DNA of 64,000 nucleotides from Syncephalis fuscata (Eukaryota > Zoopagomycota > Zoopagomycetes > Zoopagales > Piptocephalidaceae), in the NCBI GenBank assembly GCA_025786725.1, contig JAHLTZ010000005.1:62001-126000 (forward strand). Reading direction: 5' to 3'. This document shows, piece by piece, positions 12,514 to 23,732 of this stretch. The notes beneath the pieces were generated by a model. That model did not search any database and had not been told where the DNA came from. It worked only from the letters and a program-made list of their open reading frames with translations. Made by a program: the position numbers and the translations under genes. Position 1 is the stretch's first letter, and each line of letters starts with the position of its first letter.

Positions 12514-14049
12514 TATGGTAGACTCGTCGTGACACACAGTCAATTGTGTAAAAACAATACCTACAATAATGGATACACAGGGTAGCACGTGGGTGAGCAA
12601 CAAGTTGATAATAACTGGTATAGATCTACACTTTAAATCGATATATAGACAAAGGGAATAGAACAGCGAATGACTACAGTGATATGAGAGAGCGATGTAA
12701 GAATAGAATGGAATAGAAATATAGGTGGTTAGGTTCAAACAAATGGAGATGAAAAACAGGAATGGATCATGTGAACAGTATCAACTGCAGTCAATCCCAT
12801 GACTGTCTTGATCCCATCTTATTACTAACTATTACTACTATTACATTAAGGCAGACATACAAGGAAAGATCAACGTGAATGTTCCGATAGATAAGCGACA
12901 AGATATAAGATATAAGATAACAAGTATGATTATCAATCACCAGATGTCATTCATTCATTATTAGGCATCATACAGGAAACATTGTATTTATAATATAGAA
13001 TAATATCTATTCATATTCAATAAACAGGGGTTGGCTGTTTTAGTAATAGCTATTGTATTAAACAATAGCATGTAGGCATGTGTCTAGTTCAGTAACCGTA
13101 TCAATGGATCGAGTGCTTACCAGTATTGCCGATGGATATCAAAAAGATATCTGATAAGAGCAATTAGCGTTTAATATTTGAGAATGACCATGAAAACAAA
13201 AGAATAGCAAATAACAAGCGTGATCGTAGTGTTGCTTTCTTTAGACAAAAGTAGAAAGGTAAATGAGCAAAGAAAACAGTGTAGGTGTGCGCGAATATGC
13301 AGACCAGTTTGTGTGTAAGTGAAGAAAAACTACGAAACGAGAAGAGATAGAAAGAAGATCAGAGAGTGAAAGATGATGATGAGGGTGGGAAACGATAACT
13401 GTGTTATCATGATCATTTCTGTGCGTATATGTGTGTGTGTGTGTGTGTATCTCTATACTCCGCACAACTTCTCTTTCTTCTCGGGGATAGATGGTAATAC
13501 CAATGATGCGGATCAGTCATTGTGTTCTAATGATTGGCCGATAGAGGGGATAAAAATAACATTAGCCAATTAAAAGGCGTTGTAACCTTTATTCTTGACG
13601 AAACAGAGAGGGGACAGTTACTGGATAAACAGAGGCCTAAAAAGGAAAATCAATTCATGCACGAAAGAAAAGATGAAAAATTATTCTAGAAGATTTTAAT
13701 TACAGTAGAGGCTGAAATCCGATAAGATGATATTATGACGGTACTGGCCATGATATCAAGATGCGATAAAGGATAAATAAATATCCGCTGAGCTTTAGCC
13801 TATATTAATTACTAATAGATTAACAGTCCGACAATACTGATTAAAAAAGTGGCATCGATTAATATCAATGCTAAACTATCGTCATTATAACTATTATAAC
13901 CACGTAGGTGGTCGTGGCTAATCGTGCTTAAACCAGTTAGCTGAAGCGGGTTGTTCTATTATTAATCAGGATGATAATGACGCAATGAGCCTTAGTAAAA
14001 GACTAATAAAAACACGTAATTTAAATGATAATATAAAGATATTTAATGC
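12514..14049. other. upstream region of the GATA gene
   Basis: About 1.5 kb without a gene. It holds a cluster of GATA-core sites (around 12885-12925, 13149, 13717 and 13760-13790), a (GT)n tract at about 13430-13448, and stretches of purine-rich simple sequence. It serves as 5' region for the GATA gene on the minus strand. Confidence 0.5.
13149..13157 (+). promoter_or_regulatory. ATCTGATAA, candidate iron-GATA factor site
   Basis: Exact match to ATCWGATAA, the core motif reported for SreA/Sre1-type factors. It lies ~640 bases upstream of the ATG of this window's own SRE-type gene. A one-mismatch version (ATCCGATAA) is at 13717-13725, and simpler AGATAA cores are near 12888-12920. Autoregulation is inference. 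Confidence 0.4.
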
Positions 14050-14748
14050 TTAAATGTTAAACATGAGTGCATCCACTGCTAAGACAGTGGCAGAACTAAC
14101 AAAGCCCATACTTAATGTGTAAGCATTAGGCGCGGAGAAATGGGATTTGGTAAGCTTGCATGCTTTGGCTGCCTCTTGAAGCAATTTGTTTTCCTCAAAA
14201 ATAAAGTGCTTTTGCAGTGTCTAAAAACTTTTTTGTATCCAGTTTAAGTTGTACCTTGAGCATCACAAGATAGCAACCACGCAGGTCTTCTTTGCTTCCC
14301 GACGGCTGCAGCATTGGATAGACTAGTAATACAAAAGTTGTCAACCTTATCTTTAGTGTATAGTACTTTCTGATCGTGTACTTGAGTTAGCTAGAAAAAA
14401 TAGACGGATGCGATGGTCGATTGGTTAGTCGTCAGCTCGGTTCTGCAGTCAGCGTCAAGCCTTATCAACGTAGCATTAACTTGCTTTTTGGAACAGGATT
14501 GGCGTCTTTGGCGGTCTTGCAAGCACTTTCGATGCTGGCTCCGTTTTCATTATACACTGTTAAAGCCGTGTAGTTTATCTTAACTTTCGGATGAGTAAAC
14601 ATTTCCTGATAGTTTTTAAAAATACCGCTTGTCGTTGAGTTTGCTTGAGTATTAGACGCAGCATTTGTTGCCGGTCTGTTTAAGCTATAGCCACGCCGGC
14701 GATAGCAAGTAAGATCATGCAATAGAGCGAAATAAATTGTCGATACAT
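14050..14748 (-). pseudogene. decayed secreted-protein gene
   Basis: No family recognised. ATG 14748 opens a clear signal peptide (MYRQFISLYCMILLAIAG...), but a stop follows after about 22 codons. The reading continues one base out of step from LNRPATNAASNTQ to KSKLMLR (stop near 14465), then LTQVHDQKVLYTKDKVDNF, then DLRGCYLVMLKVQLKLDTKK, then LLQEAAKACKLTKSHFS to a final stop at 14050-14052. Together these would make a secreted protein of roughly 230-240 residues with a few Cys. At least three indels and a stop separate the pieces, and they are not the G/C-run type, so this looks truly dead. It sits between the GATA gene and protease copy 2. Confidence 0.65.
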
Positions 14749-15143
14749 CCAATTTAAAGCCCTATAGTTTCTTAAATTTAGACCATATGCAATTAAATGG
14801 AGAAAACGGCTGGTTTTTGTTTTATAGGTTGGTGTGTACCATTCACTATAATTAAAGAGATTGAATTAATAAATACAGCATTAATATTGCTGTTTTAATC
14901 ATTTATACCATATATAGTCATTTAACTGGAAAACTATATTTTAATTGTTAAACGGTTTAATTTTACAATTGCTAAACTACAGAAGGCACATTGTCAACAG
15001 TTTTGGTGAACACAGGCCTATTTGAACATTAAGTATCATATACATGTACCCAGTAATATTATTACTAATAATATTGCATGGCGGTCTGATTAAAAAAGTA
15101 TAATGCCAGTATCATTAGTAAACTAAAAAATAAAACGGAAGAC

Positions 15144-15539
15144 GACTTAAAGTAGATCGCGTATTCTACCTAATAATATGTCGATCTGCTTTTCTGTTGA
15201 TACAAAATGCAATAATAAATTATAATTTTCTACTCATGATCCATTTCAATAGTTGCTATAAAATACCACTAGCAATTATACTGATGCTGGATATTTGGTG
15301 GTAACTATGGTTTTAGATTTTTATATCGTGCTATTGCCATATTGGGTAATTACTAACGATTAATTATTTCCCACACTAAGAATTTAACTTTGCACATTCT
15401 TTTACCATATTAATGCTATATTTTACTTGCTCAAAAACAGCTATATAGCTGATTAGTTTACTATCAACAAAAAATATCTGTGATCTTGTAACTCATGTCT
15501 TTGTGCATGTATATATGTTTATAATAACTGCTGTATTTT
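15144..15539. repeat. ~0.4-kb direct repeat, copy 1
   Basis: Almost identical to 19484-19881 in the same orientation; the main difference is a small indel in the AATGCAATAATAAA region. Non-coding. This copy abuts arm B of the protease duplication; the other lies just upstream of the F-box gene at 20188. Confidence 0.9.
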
Positions 15540-16178
15540 CATAATATTATAATTTATTATAATTTTTTTAAAAATTCCCTTTTATTTAACATATTAAATA
15601 AATATTAAAAATCACATTCTTTTAGTTTTAAAAGTAAAAATGAAATAAAAACTAACAAACATATCAGTGCAATAACAGCAGCAGGAATCAATAAAATAAT
15701 TGATTAAATAAACCACTAATCTTACTGTTAAAGTAGATGGCGTGAATGTAGTTGTATTAAATATACTCAATTGTAGTTTATTAATATTTGCAAGAAAAGT
15801 TTTATTTCTGACTAACTACCAAAAAAGTACATTACATCTAATAGTATGGCACAAACTAAATAATGTATGTAGCAGAAAATCAGTGGCATGTGTTACAGTT
15901 AACAAATAAATTAGATGGACAGTCGGCCATCATGTCTATTTGCTGTTATAAAGCATCCTGAAACGATAATTGAGCAATCTTTAATGATCATCAGTAAAGA
16001 TTGACACGATATTTACAAAGTGGTTACTGATACGCTAAATTTAAAATACTCAAATACAGCATTTGCAACTAATTAGCTTGGATTTTGTTTAATAATATAA
16101 GATAAGACTTTAGCAATGTTAAATATTAATTTATTTTAGTTCAACACTCTATTTGTGTATTACTACGCGATTGTATGT

Positions 16179-18137
16179 CTACGGCTTACAAGTGGGTGGT
16201 AAGCTGGTGTTGCTACGCTCAAAGGACCTCTACTAACAGCACCATAGCCAAGACCTCGTTTGGCAAATCCGCGCCAGATTTCACAGGCATGTTTACCACC
16301 GGTCAATTGCTTTTCGGCTTGAATGATGGCATCTCGAGCTTGAACAAAAGTTGGATCACATGGTTGTAATTTCATACCATCAATCACAACTTGAAGTAAA
16401 AGAGTGTTGCCTTTGGTAAGATCGGGAGTGTATATGTTTGTCTGGAATCCTAGCTTGTTAACAAGATTCCAGTAGACTTCATATAGCATTACGGCCCAGT
16501 TCTCACCAATATCGTGTGGTTCAAACTTTTGTCCGGGTTTGTTGAAATCATTAAATGATTTTGGATTTGTAGTCAGGCTAGTTGAGTATGGATAATGACG
16601 GAATTTCTACCAGCAACGTGTCTACCCATTTCAACATTTTTGGTGGACTTATCAGATGCTTTCATCTCAAGCCAGTAGGCAAAGAAGTCACTCCAACCTT
16701 CGCCCATGCCTCTAGCTTCGGGATTCGCTAAGCAGCCGCGTTTTCCACTACCACCGGTTAGTCGGCCAGATATACCATGGCCATATTCGTGTGAAATAAT
16801 TTCGTTGCTAAAATCTCCGTCGCGACCTGGTCTTATCGCGTCGAAGGCAAACATTGCTATCGTTGGTCGTTCACCATCAACTGTTTCTGTAAAAAATGCA
16901 TTGCCACGCAAGCTGGAGAATCATAACCTTGCAATGCTTGAGCAGCTACAGCGTCGCCACCCCTACCACCTTTGTTGCCATTGTCTTCTTGGAAGTTGCC
17001 AGCAGCTTCATTGAACCATATTTATAAAAATGTCGTGCATACTGTTAGTAACGTAGAACAGATTGGTAACAGCTGCGTTGGCATTGTCCTTTGGTGCTTT
17101 TCTAGGGTCGTATGGGAAGTTAAAATTTAGACTACTTCCACCATCTGGACGGGGATTGTTTTTCCAATTAGCTTCACTATCATCAACCACATCTTTATTC
17201 TGCTTCTGACATTGTAGTTGGCCTGAGCAAATACATTGTTACCAACTGTGGTAGTGAATTTTTTGCTTCCCTGTGTGTGCCAGCCATTTGGTGATGCAAT
17301 CTTGTCGGCTGGGTCTGTGACAACCTGGCGTGGTGTATCAATAGGATTATTGTTGCCAATTTTAACAACATTGTAACTGGCAAAAGACATCAAATCCTTC
17401 AATGCAAGTATTTTGGTGCCATCAGCCGATACATGGGCTAAGAAATGGTTAAGCGGCATTTTGACTGTAAATTCCCAAGCGGGCTCCACTTCACTGGCAC
17501 TTGTTTGGATGTATGATTGTGACACTTGTACTGCAGATGTGGCAAAGTCAACATTCTTAAGCAGATATGACTGGCCATTGCCTGCAGATTTGGCCTGTGG
17601 TACAGTTTGGACCTTGTTGGCATCGAATTGCTGTTTGATGTGCGCGGCAAGTTTACCCAATGCATCGGCAGGAGAAACAAATCCGGTAGTCTGGCTATCC
17701 CATGTTTTGAGTGGTTTAGCTACAAACTGGTTAGCTTTGTTGGTCTTGAAGAAGCTGTCGTCATAAGCAATGATCTTGTTTGCTTTGTCGACGTGAATAC
17801 CCACAACACCATTCGAAACGTTAATGTCTTTGATGGTTTGCTGAAGATAGACATGAGTGGTACCGCTGGGCTCGGACTTGTGTGAGGTGGTCATAATAAA
17901 GTCGCCATTCTTGATATGGAGCTGGGAACGAACGAATTCAAGTGCAGCTTCTTGTGCACTTTGAGGTGCGAATGACGCCGGTGGCTTGTAGGTGCTTAGA
18001 TCGGGCGACAGATCGCGGACTGCAGAAGCGACGTTAATCTTAGGGATGATAGAGTCAACCTCAACTCGTTGGTTGTCACATGAAACGACACTGACAGATG
18101 CCAGGATCAACGAGGCAATAAGTAGGTCGATATGCAT
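16179..18137 (-). pseudogene. fungalysin M36 protease, copy 2 (multiple frameshifts)
   Basis: Homologous along its whole length to the protease at 1553. ATG 18137 starts the same signal peptide (MHIDLLIASLILAS...) and an intact propeptide. Reading then breaks near 17200 (after FAQANY), near 17020 (after SMHDIF), near 16912 (before RGNAFFTETVDGER), near 16605 (before YPYST) and near the C-terminus. The zinc motif HEYGH and the EGWSDFFAYW segment remain in the fragment at 16573-16911. The lesions include lost T bases and are not confined to G/C runs, unlike copy 1. So many independent breaks mark a real pseudogene. The original stop aligns at 16179-16181. Confidence 0.88.
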
Positions 18138-18332
18138 GTTGGTGATAGAAAACGAAGAGTTGTGATACGCAAATTGATCAGATAAAAAAGACTGCTTAAA
18201 ACCAGTGATTTCAAAGACAGCGTAATCGTAAGTTGGGTTGTCGCAAGTGGATCACGTAATTGTTAAAATGCTGAACGTAAAATTGATGGTGTATAGTTAT
18301 AATGTTTTACAAAAATACTGCAACAAGCACGG

Positions 18333-18340
18333 CTTTTATA
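18333..18340 (-). promoter_or_regulatory. TATA box of fungalysin copy 2
   Basis: TATAAAAG on the minus strand about 195 bases upstream of ATG 18137; counterpart of 1362-1369. Confidence 0.5.
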
Positions 18341-18710
18341 ATGAGCGCCGTATCTGTGCGATGAAATTTGAGCTTGTAAAACAGTAGAACATAGTCACAT
18401 ACTACCGATGGGTTGACACTGGATATCCAGTATAACCAATTGTTGGCTTGTAACAAGTACCCCTATACTATACACAATTTACTAGTGTTAGCTAGTTCAT
18501 ATCCCAGAATATGTGTATTAAATTAATAAGGCCTCGAATTAGACGGTTTTACAGTAAGTGCTTTATACGGACACAGTAGAATATTTGATATTTTCTATTC
18601 TTTGTTTAATATATGACATATAAATGAGCAAATAAAAATAGAAATTTAGTTATAAATACCATGGTATTTAATTTTATAAAAACCTGGGGCCCCATCAAAT
18701 GTTTCAGCAT

Positions 18711-18830
18711 CTTGAGGTTTTTGTTGCGAGTACTTTGAAATTTTTTTACCACAAGCACTTTAAGGTTCCTTATCGCAAGCACTTTGAGGTTCTTTATCGC
18801 AGGCACCTTAAAGTTTCTTTATCGCAATTG
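18711..18830 (-). repeat. five-unit tandem repeat, ~24-base period
   Basis: Units begin CTTTGAGGTT and end in ...TATCGCAAGCA or close variants; five degenerate copies run head to tail. Read on the minus strand the period is 8 codons (IRNLKVLV-like units), inside a 66-codon open frame (18606-18806). No signal, domain or homologue supports that frame as a gene. Confidence 0.7.
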
Positions 18831-20187
18831 CTATCAGTAAATATTCAAGTGTACTAGTAATATAGATTTGAAATAAAACTTGACGTAGAAAACTGTAGCA
18901 AATTCAATGATGGATTGCTTGAAATTTTAAAGCACTCTTTAGCGAATGGTTGTCTTTAACAATCAGCTACTCCGTATTTGAATAAACGACAAGCTACAAG
19001 ACAGTTTTGAATTCAAATCTGTTGTATTTGTACCAAGTTTTATGTAGCTAAATCATTAGCTTAATAATTTAAGTTGTGGATACAATGATATTAATTTACG
19101 GTTGCATACTGCGTAATTTAAATACGTATTAAATTGATATTTTATGTGCACTAGAAGCACAAATAGCACTTTTTAAAATTGATACATGTATTTTAGCTAA
19201 GACAATTTTGACAATTAAGCTAGCAAATTAGAATAAGAATCAAATGATAGTCTACATTACTATTCAGTGTACTGGGGTGTTTAGAAGTATATGGTATAAT
19301 GAATCCACAGATGAGTGTCGATCGGTGTATATGTACATAAACTGGTCGATCACTCAAGTGTTTGCTAAAGCAGTTAAGTTTGTTGAGTTGTAACACGAAA
19401 AGTGTAAAACTACAAAGAATGTCTACAATCTTACTAGTTGACTAATCTAATGGTTGTAGCACTGTGATCATCACTATGGTCTTGACTTGAAGTAGATCGC
19501 GTATTCTACCTAATAATATGTCGATCTGCTTTTCTGTTGATACAAACAATGCAATAATAAATTATAATTTTCTACTCATGATCCATTTCAATAGTTGCTA
19601 TAAAATACCACTAGCAATTATACTGATGCTGGATATTTGGTGGTAACTATGGTTTTAGATTTTTATATCGTGCTATTGCCATATTGGGTAATTACTAACG
19701 ATTAATTATTTCCCACACTAAGAATTTAACTTTGCACATTCTTTTACCATATTAATGCTATATTTTACTTGCTCAAAAACAGCTATATAGCTGATTAGTT
19801 TACTATCAACAAAAAATATCTGTGATCTTGTAACTCATGTCTTTGTGCATGTATATATGTTTATAATAACTGCTGTATTTTATAGTATTTTTATAATTTG
19901 TTTAGCATCGTTTCGTATCTTTAGTAATATAAAATAAATACTTCAGCTATATAGTTGAATGGCGTGACAGTGTGATAAAAATCGTAATATCGATCAGTAT
20001 ACCGATGTAGTTATTATGACGTTTGAGTGGGAAAGTCAAAAAGAGATACACGCATTTGTGTAACCGATATGGCGTAAATAGAATACAGCAGCGCAAAATC
20101 GCGCACGTCCTTTCTTTTGATTTTCACTAACTATTGTCCGCCCTGTCTATTGAATGGTAATCTTAGCGCTACTGTTTCTAGTCAACC
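18831..20187. other. intergenic region, includes 0.4-kb repeat copy 2
   Basis: AT-rich without coding signal. Its second half is the 0.4-kb repeat (19484-19881) and the promoter side of the F-box gene. A stretch near 20121 resembles sequence just before the F-box pseudogenes at 8.7 and 44.2 kb, so the 5' flank is conserved in this family. Confidence 0.55.
19484..19881. repeat. ~0.4-kb direct repeat, copy 2
   Basis: Counterpart of 15144-15539. Its position ~300 bases upstream of an F-box gene, with the other copy next to protease arm B, ties both duplicated families to the same repeat. Confidence 0.9.
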
Positions 20188-22254
20188 ATGTCCTTAGGTA
20201 CTCCTAGTGGAATTTTATGGCAGAACCATGATGTCTTACTGTGTCTATGTTGCTTTATGGAGGACAAAGAGCTGATGGCTTTTGCCAACAGCTGTCGATT
20301 TATTCACCAAGCGATAGTTGATCGACCTAACTATTGGGAACGACAATATAAGCAAGAGTTTCCACTAGGTGATCAGCGCGAACAAAAATGGCTTACATGG
20401 TATAATTGGTATATCACTATGACAACAAAATCAAAAAACTCTACATCCAATACAAACCAGACAAAACAAGGACATTTATTGCCATCTACTATTACAGCAT
20501 ATGGCAATAGCAATGATGAATATAGACTACCTGTTAACGATTTGCTGTCTGCTTCGAATTTCAGTACCACTCGATGGTTTTACACTTATTATCGACGTCG
20601 GCAAACGAATCACAACTTTATGGCAGGCAGATTCAAAGAGCAAATATGCCATTTACCAGTTAATAAAAGCGCACCACTGGAACTGACTGCCATAAACCCG
20701 TGGAACGCATTGATATTAGACAAACAAGAATCAGAAATCTGGTCAATTCAACATGATGATTTTAACAAGAAAAGTGAACAAAATAGCAAGGAGTTAGCTT
20801 GGAAAAAACTGACAATTCCTTTACGGGCACGTCCATTTAATAGTGGTGTTCGAATTAATTCGGTATATGGCGCAAACAGATTCGTTGTGGCCTATGTTGA
20901 TATAATAACATATGATACGGAACTCCGTGTGACCGCTGGCAGTCCAATAGGTAGCTAACAATTACTAACAATAATAACTGCACAGGTATTTACTAATGTC
21001 ATTGAAATAATATATTTAGCTGAAATGAAAGCATTGCACATTGGCGAAAATGAATCTAAAAATCCTACTGCTTTAGATGGCCACTCCAACATTTTAAGGT
21101 CTAATGGGTCTACCAAGAAACGAATAGCTCAAGTGCAAGAAGCCATTGTAGCGTGGTCTAATACTGACGACTCAGTCTCTGATATTATTTATCTTGAAGA
21201 TCAAAATGATGACGAGCAAGAATCATGTATAGATAGATTTTTTGATATTTATAATGATTGGGTACTCTTACGTACCACTTATGAAAACCATCCATATCGT
21301 GCATTTGATTTATTTGATTTAGAAGGCAGCAAGTGGATAAAAGGTCCAAAAATGCAGATGCCTGGTTCTGATGCCTGCATCCAGTTTGCATCTCACAATC
21401 AATGCCAATTGCTAACGTGGTCGATAATGCCTAGCCCAATGGAAGATGGAAACACACCTACGACTGAAGCTGTTCAAACCTTGCATGCCACTGGCAGGGA
21501 CAACGAATCATTAAATCTCCAATGGGAGGCATTTGATTTTCAAAAAGATCAACATCGGTGTGAAAAGATTTTATCGGGTCAGGTCAGCATTCCGTATTGC
21601 CCGAACGCCGTCATTAGAGCCGATATGTATACAGAGAAGATGTGTCTAATTACTGTATGGAACGAAAAAAAGAAATTTACACGCAATGATAAAACATTTG
21701 GCTGTTTATTATCTTTGTTTGCATTAGGAAAGTCTGCACCAAATGACTCTGCACAGTCTTTGTTTGATGCTAGAGATTATGGCCCATTGCTGCCAATCGA
21801 TAGCTCTGACCAAGGGCGCATATTGTGGAGCCGGCCTATACTTAGCAGAGGTATTACAAATCTATACAGCGAAAAGCTGATTACCGTCCAGAACTATAGG
21901 TCAGTCGATGTATTGGATGCTCGCAATGGAAATCTGCTGCGTTCAATCACTTGTCCATACTATGTGGTGTTTAATCCCTTTCTTGGATCTTTCTGTGCGA
22001 TGCTTGGTGGTGAATCTGGAGAAAGCTGGCTTGTTGATGCGCACACCGGACGTATTTACAGCTTGATGAGTCATCTTATCCACAGAAAAACTGAAGATGG
22101 AAAAGAAGACAAACCTTTAGACCTCAGCGAAATAACACTTTCAGAGCCAAGTAGACAAAAGACGAGGATACCATTTGCGTGTCGTTTATCAAATGTTGCC
22201 ATTGGTTGGATTGACAAACAGGGTGGCAGCTTATATGAATCGTATATGTTTTAA
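20188..22254 (+). CDS. F-box-like protein, family member 1 (intact)
   Basis: Two exons, 20188-20950 and 21020-22254; the 69-base intron (GTAGCT...TTTAG, with TACTAAT before the acceptor) joins in frame to give 665 residues. Residues ~10-65 read like a divergent F-box: LWQNHDVLLCLCCFM, EDKELMAFANSCRFI, then VDRPNYWERQY. If so, it would recruit substrates to an SCF (Skp1-cullin) ubiquitin ligase. The rest is one large unknown region with beta-rich spaced segments (IYNDWVLLR, SKWIKGPKM, SVDVLDARNGNLL, ESWLVDAHTGRI) that suggest a propeller-like substrate domain; this is inference. Two more copies lie at 44255 and 47266, plus a fragment at 8785. Members share 3' flanks, so the family spread locally. 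Confidence 0.8.
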
Positions 22255-23281
22255 ATAAAAAGTATTAGTTAAAAACATTTAATACATACTATTAAATACT
22301 ATGTATTTAAACATCTTGGTCAAATATTTGTCATTTTAAACTGTGCATAATTGCCAATATTGTGCATTTAAGCATTTTCAGATAGTAATTAGATAATATT
22401 AATACTGCTAAGATGTTATATGTTTAGTATCAAAGTTTGATTTAATATGAATTGAATGCCTGATTCTATGTTGTTTTGGCTGTATCTTCCATGTATACCA
22501 GATAAGTAATCGTAAATTAAAACTATAAAGTACTCTCTTTTACACTGTTATTCATTGGTTAGCAATATAAAATAAATTACTTTATGATACGATTTTTATT
22601 ATGCTATTATGCATTTCAGTCATGAACTATCGTACTGCTGCAGCTGTTGTGACATTATATATGCAAGGATAGTCTATGATTATTCGAATCACCACAATAT
22701 ACAGCAGCAACCATTACAGGCATTCTTTATTTACATATGCGTACATTATACCCGATAACCAAGTAGCTGAATGCCACACACACAAATGATTTATTTTGCT
22801 GAATTTACTTGTAATAGTACAAGCTTGTATTTTAGTATCAATTTTGTTATAATACATTACCGTTAGATATTAAATGGTAAGTGCAGCCATATCTAATACA
22901 TTCAGTTTATTTAATGCATCACACCAATCAGAACATCATTGCAATGCAATAATATTGAAGCTATACTATGTCTAGTTATATTATGTATGCTATGTGTTTT
23001 CATATGAATACTACGCATGTAACTATGAAAATATGTATTATAAATTTATTATTATGTTCATAAATTTATAGCAATTATGCTATATTTCTTACAACTCGGA
23101 CGAATGCAATTGACATTGTTTTGCATAGTTACTGTGATGAAAGTTAGACAGTTTATTACTATTGCCTTTTGAAATTGGCAGATTGTGTGCGCGTAGATAT
23201 ACTAAGAATTGCTATGTTTGCACCAGACTGACTATTTCTGAATAAAAATGTGTTAGCCATACCATGCCTTAAAGCGTTTTC
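22255..23281. other. intergenic region
   Basis: AT-rich; the first ~100 bases match the 3' flank of the other F-box copies (TTAGTTA, ACATTTAATA). Nothing else found. Confidence 0.5.
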
Positions 23282-23732
23282 CTAATACTTACAATTGTCG
23301 CATTCTTTGTGACCATTGTCTCTGTTGAGTCGGCAAGAACCATTCCTGCATTGATCGGAGCTATAGCATCTTTCGCCTCTGCCAAGATCGTATCTATCCT
23401 CTTTGTTGTTGTTGCTGTTATTGTTACATTCTCTGTCCATGTCCCTTTTGCTGCTGAAGCGATTGAAATCATCGCATACCTTTTCCATATGTCGGCTTCT
23501 CGAACGACTGTTTCCCCTGCATTGTCTTTCCAAACTGTACCAGCCACCGTTATTTTCCACAGTGCGGCATTCATCGGACATATCTATTATAAAACAGACG
23601 CTAGGTTAAGTCCTGAACAATAATGCTATTATTATAAACCATCTTACTGTTATTTTTTGCCTCTGCTACCGAATATACACTTGCGAGGGCACCGATAACG
23701 ATGGTGGCAACGAATAGGTTGTTGAAATGCAT
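23282..23732 (-). CDS. small secreted Cys-rich protein
   Basis: Two exons, 23732-23648 and 23583-23282, joined in frame by a 64-base GTAAGA...ATAG intron; about 128 residues. The N-terminus (MHFNNLFVATIVIGALA...) is a signal peptide with a likely cut after SVAEA. The mature part is polar, rich in Asn, Arg, Asp and Lys and has nine Cys (in DEC, RQC, KVC, REC, ERC, DQC, GSC, KEC, DNC). A GTAAGT donor overlaps the last codons, so the end may be spliced, but the next acceptor would also stop at once. No known domain recognised. Size, secretion and Cys content are effector-like; function unknown. Confidence 0.7.

Larger units (their letters stand above)
15607..18340 (-). repeat. inverted duplication, arm B
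   Basis: Reverse-complement counterpart of 1362-4095. The 3' flank of the gene (15607-16178) is very close to 3532-4095, while the gene body has accumulated indels. Confidence 0.85.

Noticed and set aside
18606-18806. 66-codon minus-strand frame over the 24-base tandem repeat
   Set aside because: Repeat-driven, no signal or domain, no homologous frame nearby.
22600-22760. Possible tRNA-like sequence (TTCGAATCACC) near 22684
   Set aside because: No matching acceptor stem or D/anticodon arms could be drawn around it. The similar GGTTATTCGAATCA at ~28011 lies inside URB2 coding sequence. No tRNA gene was found in the window.
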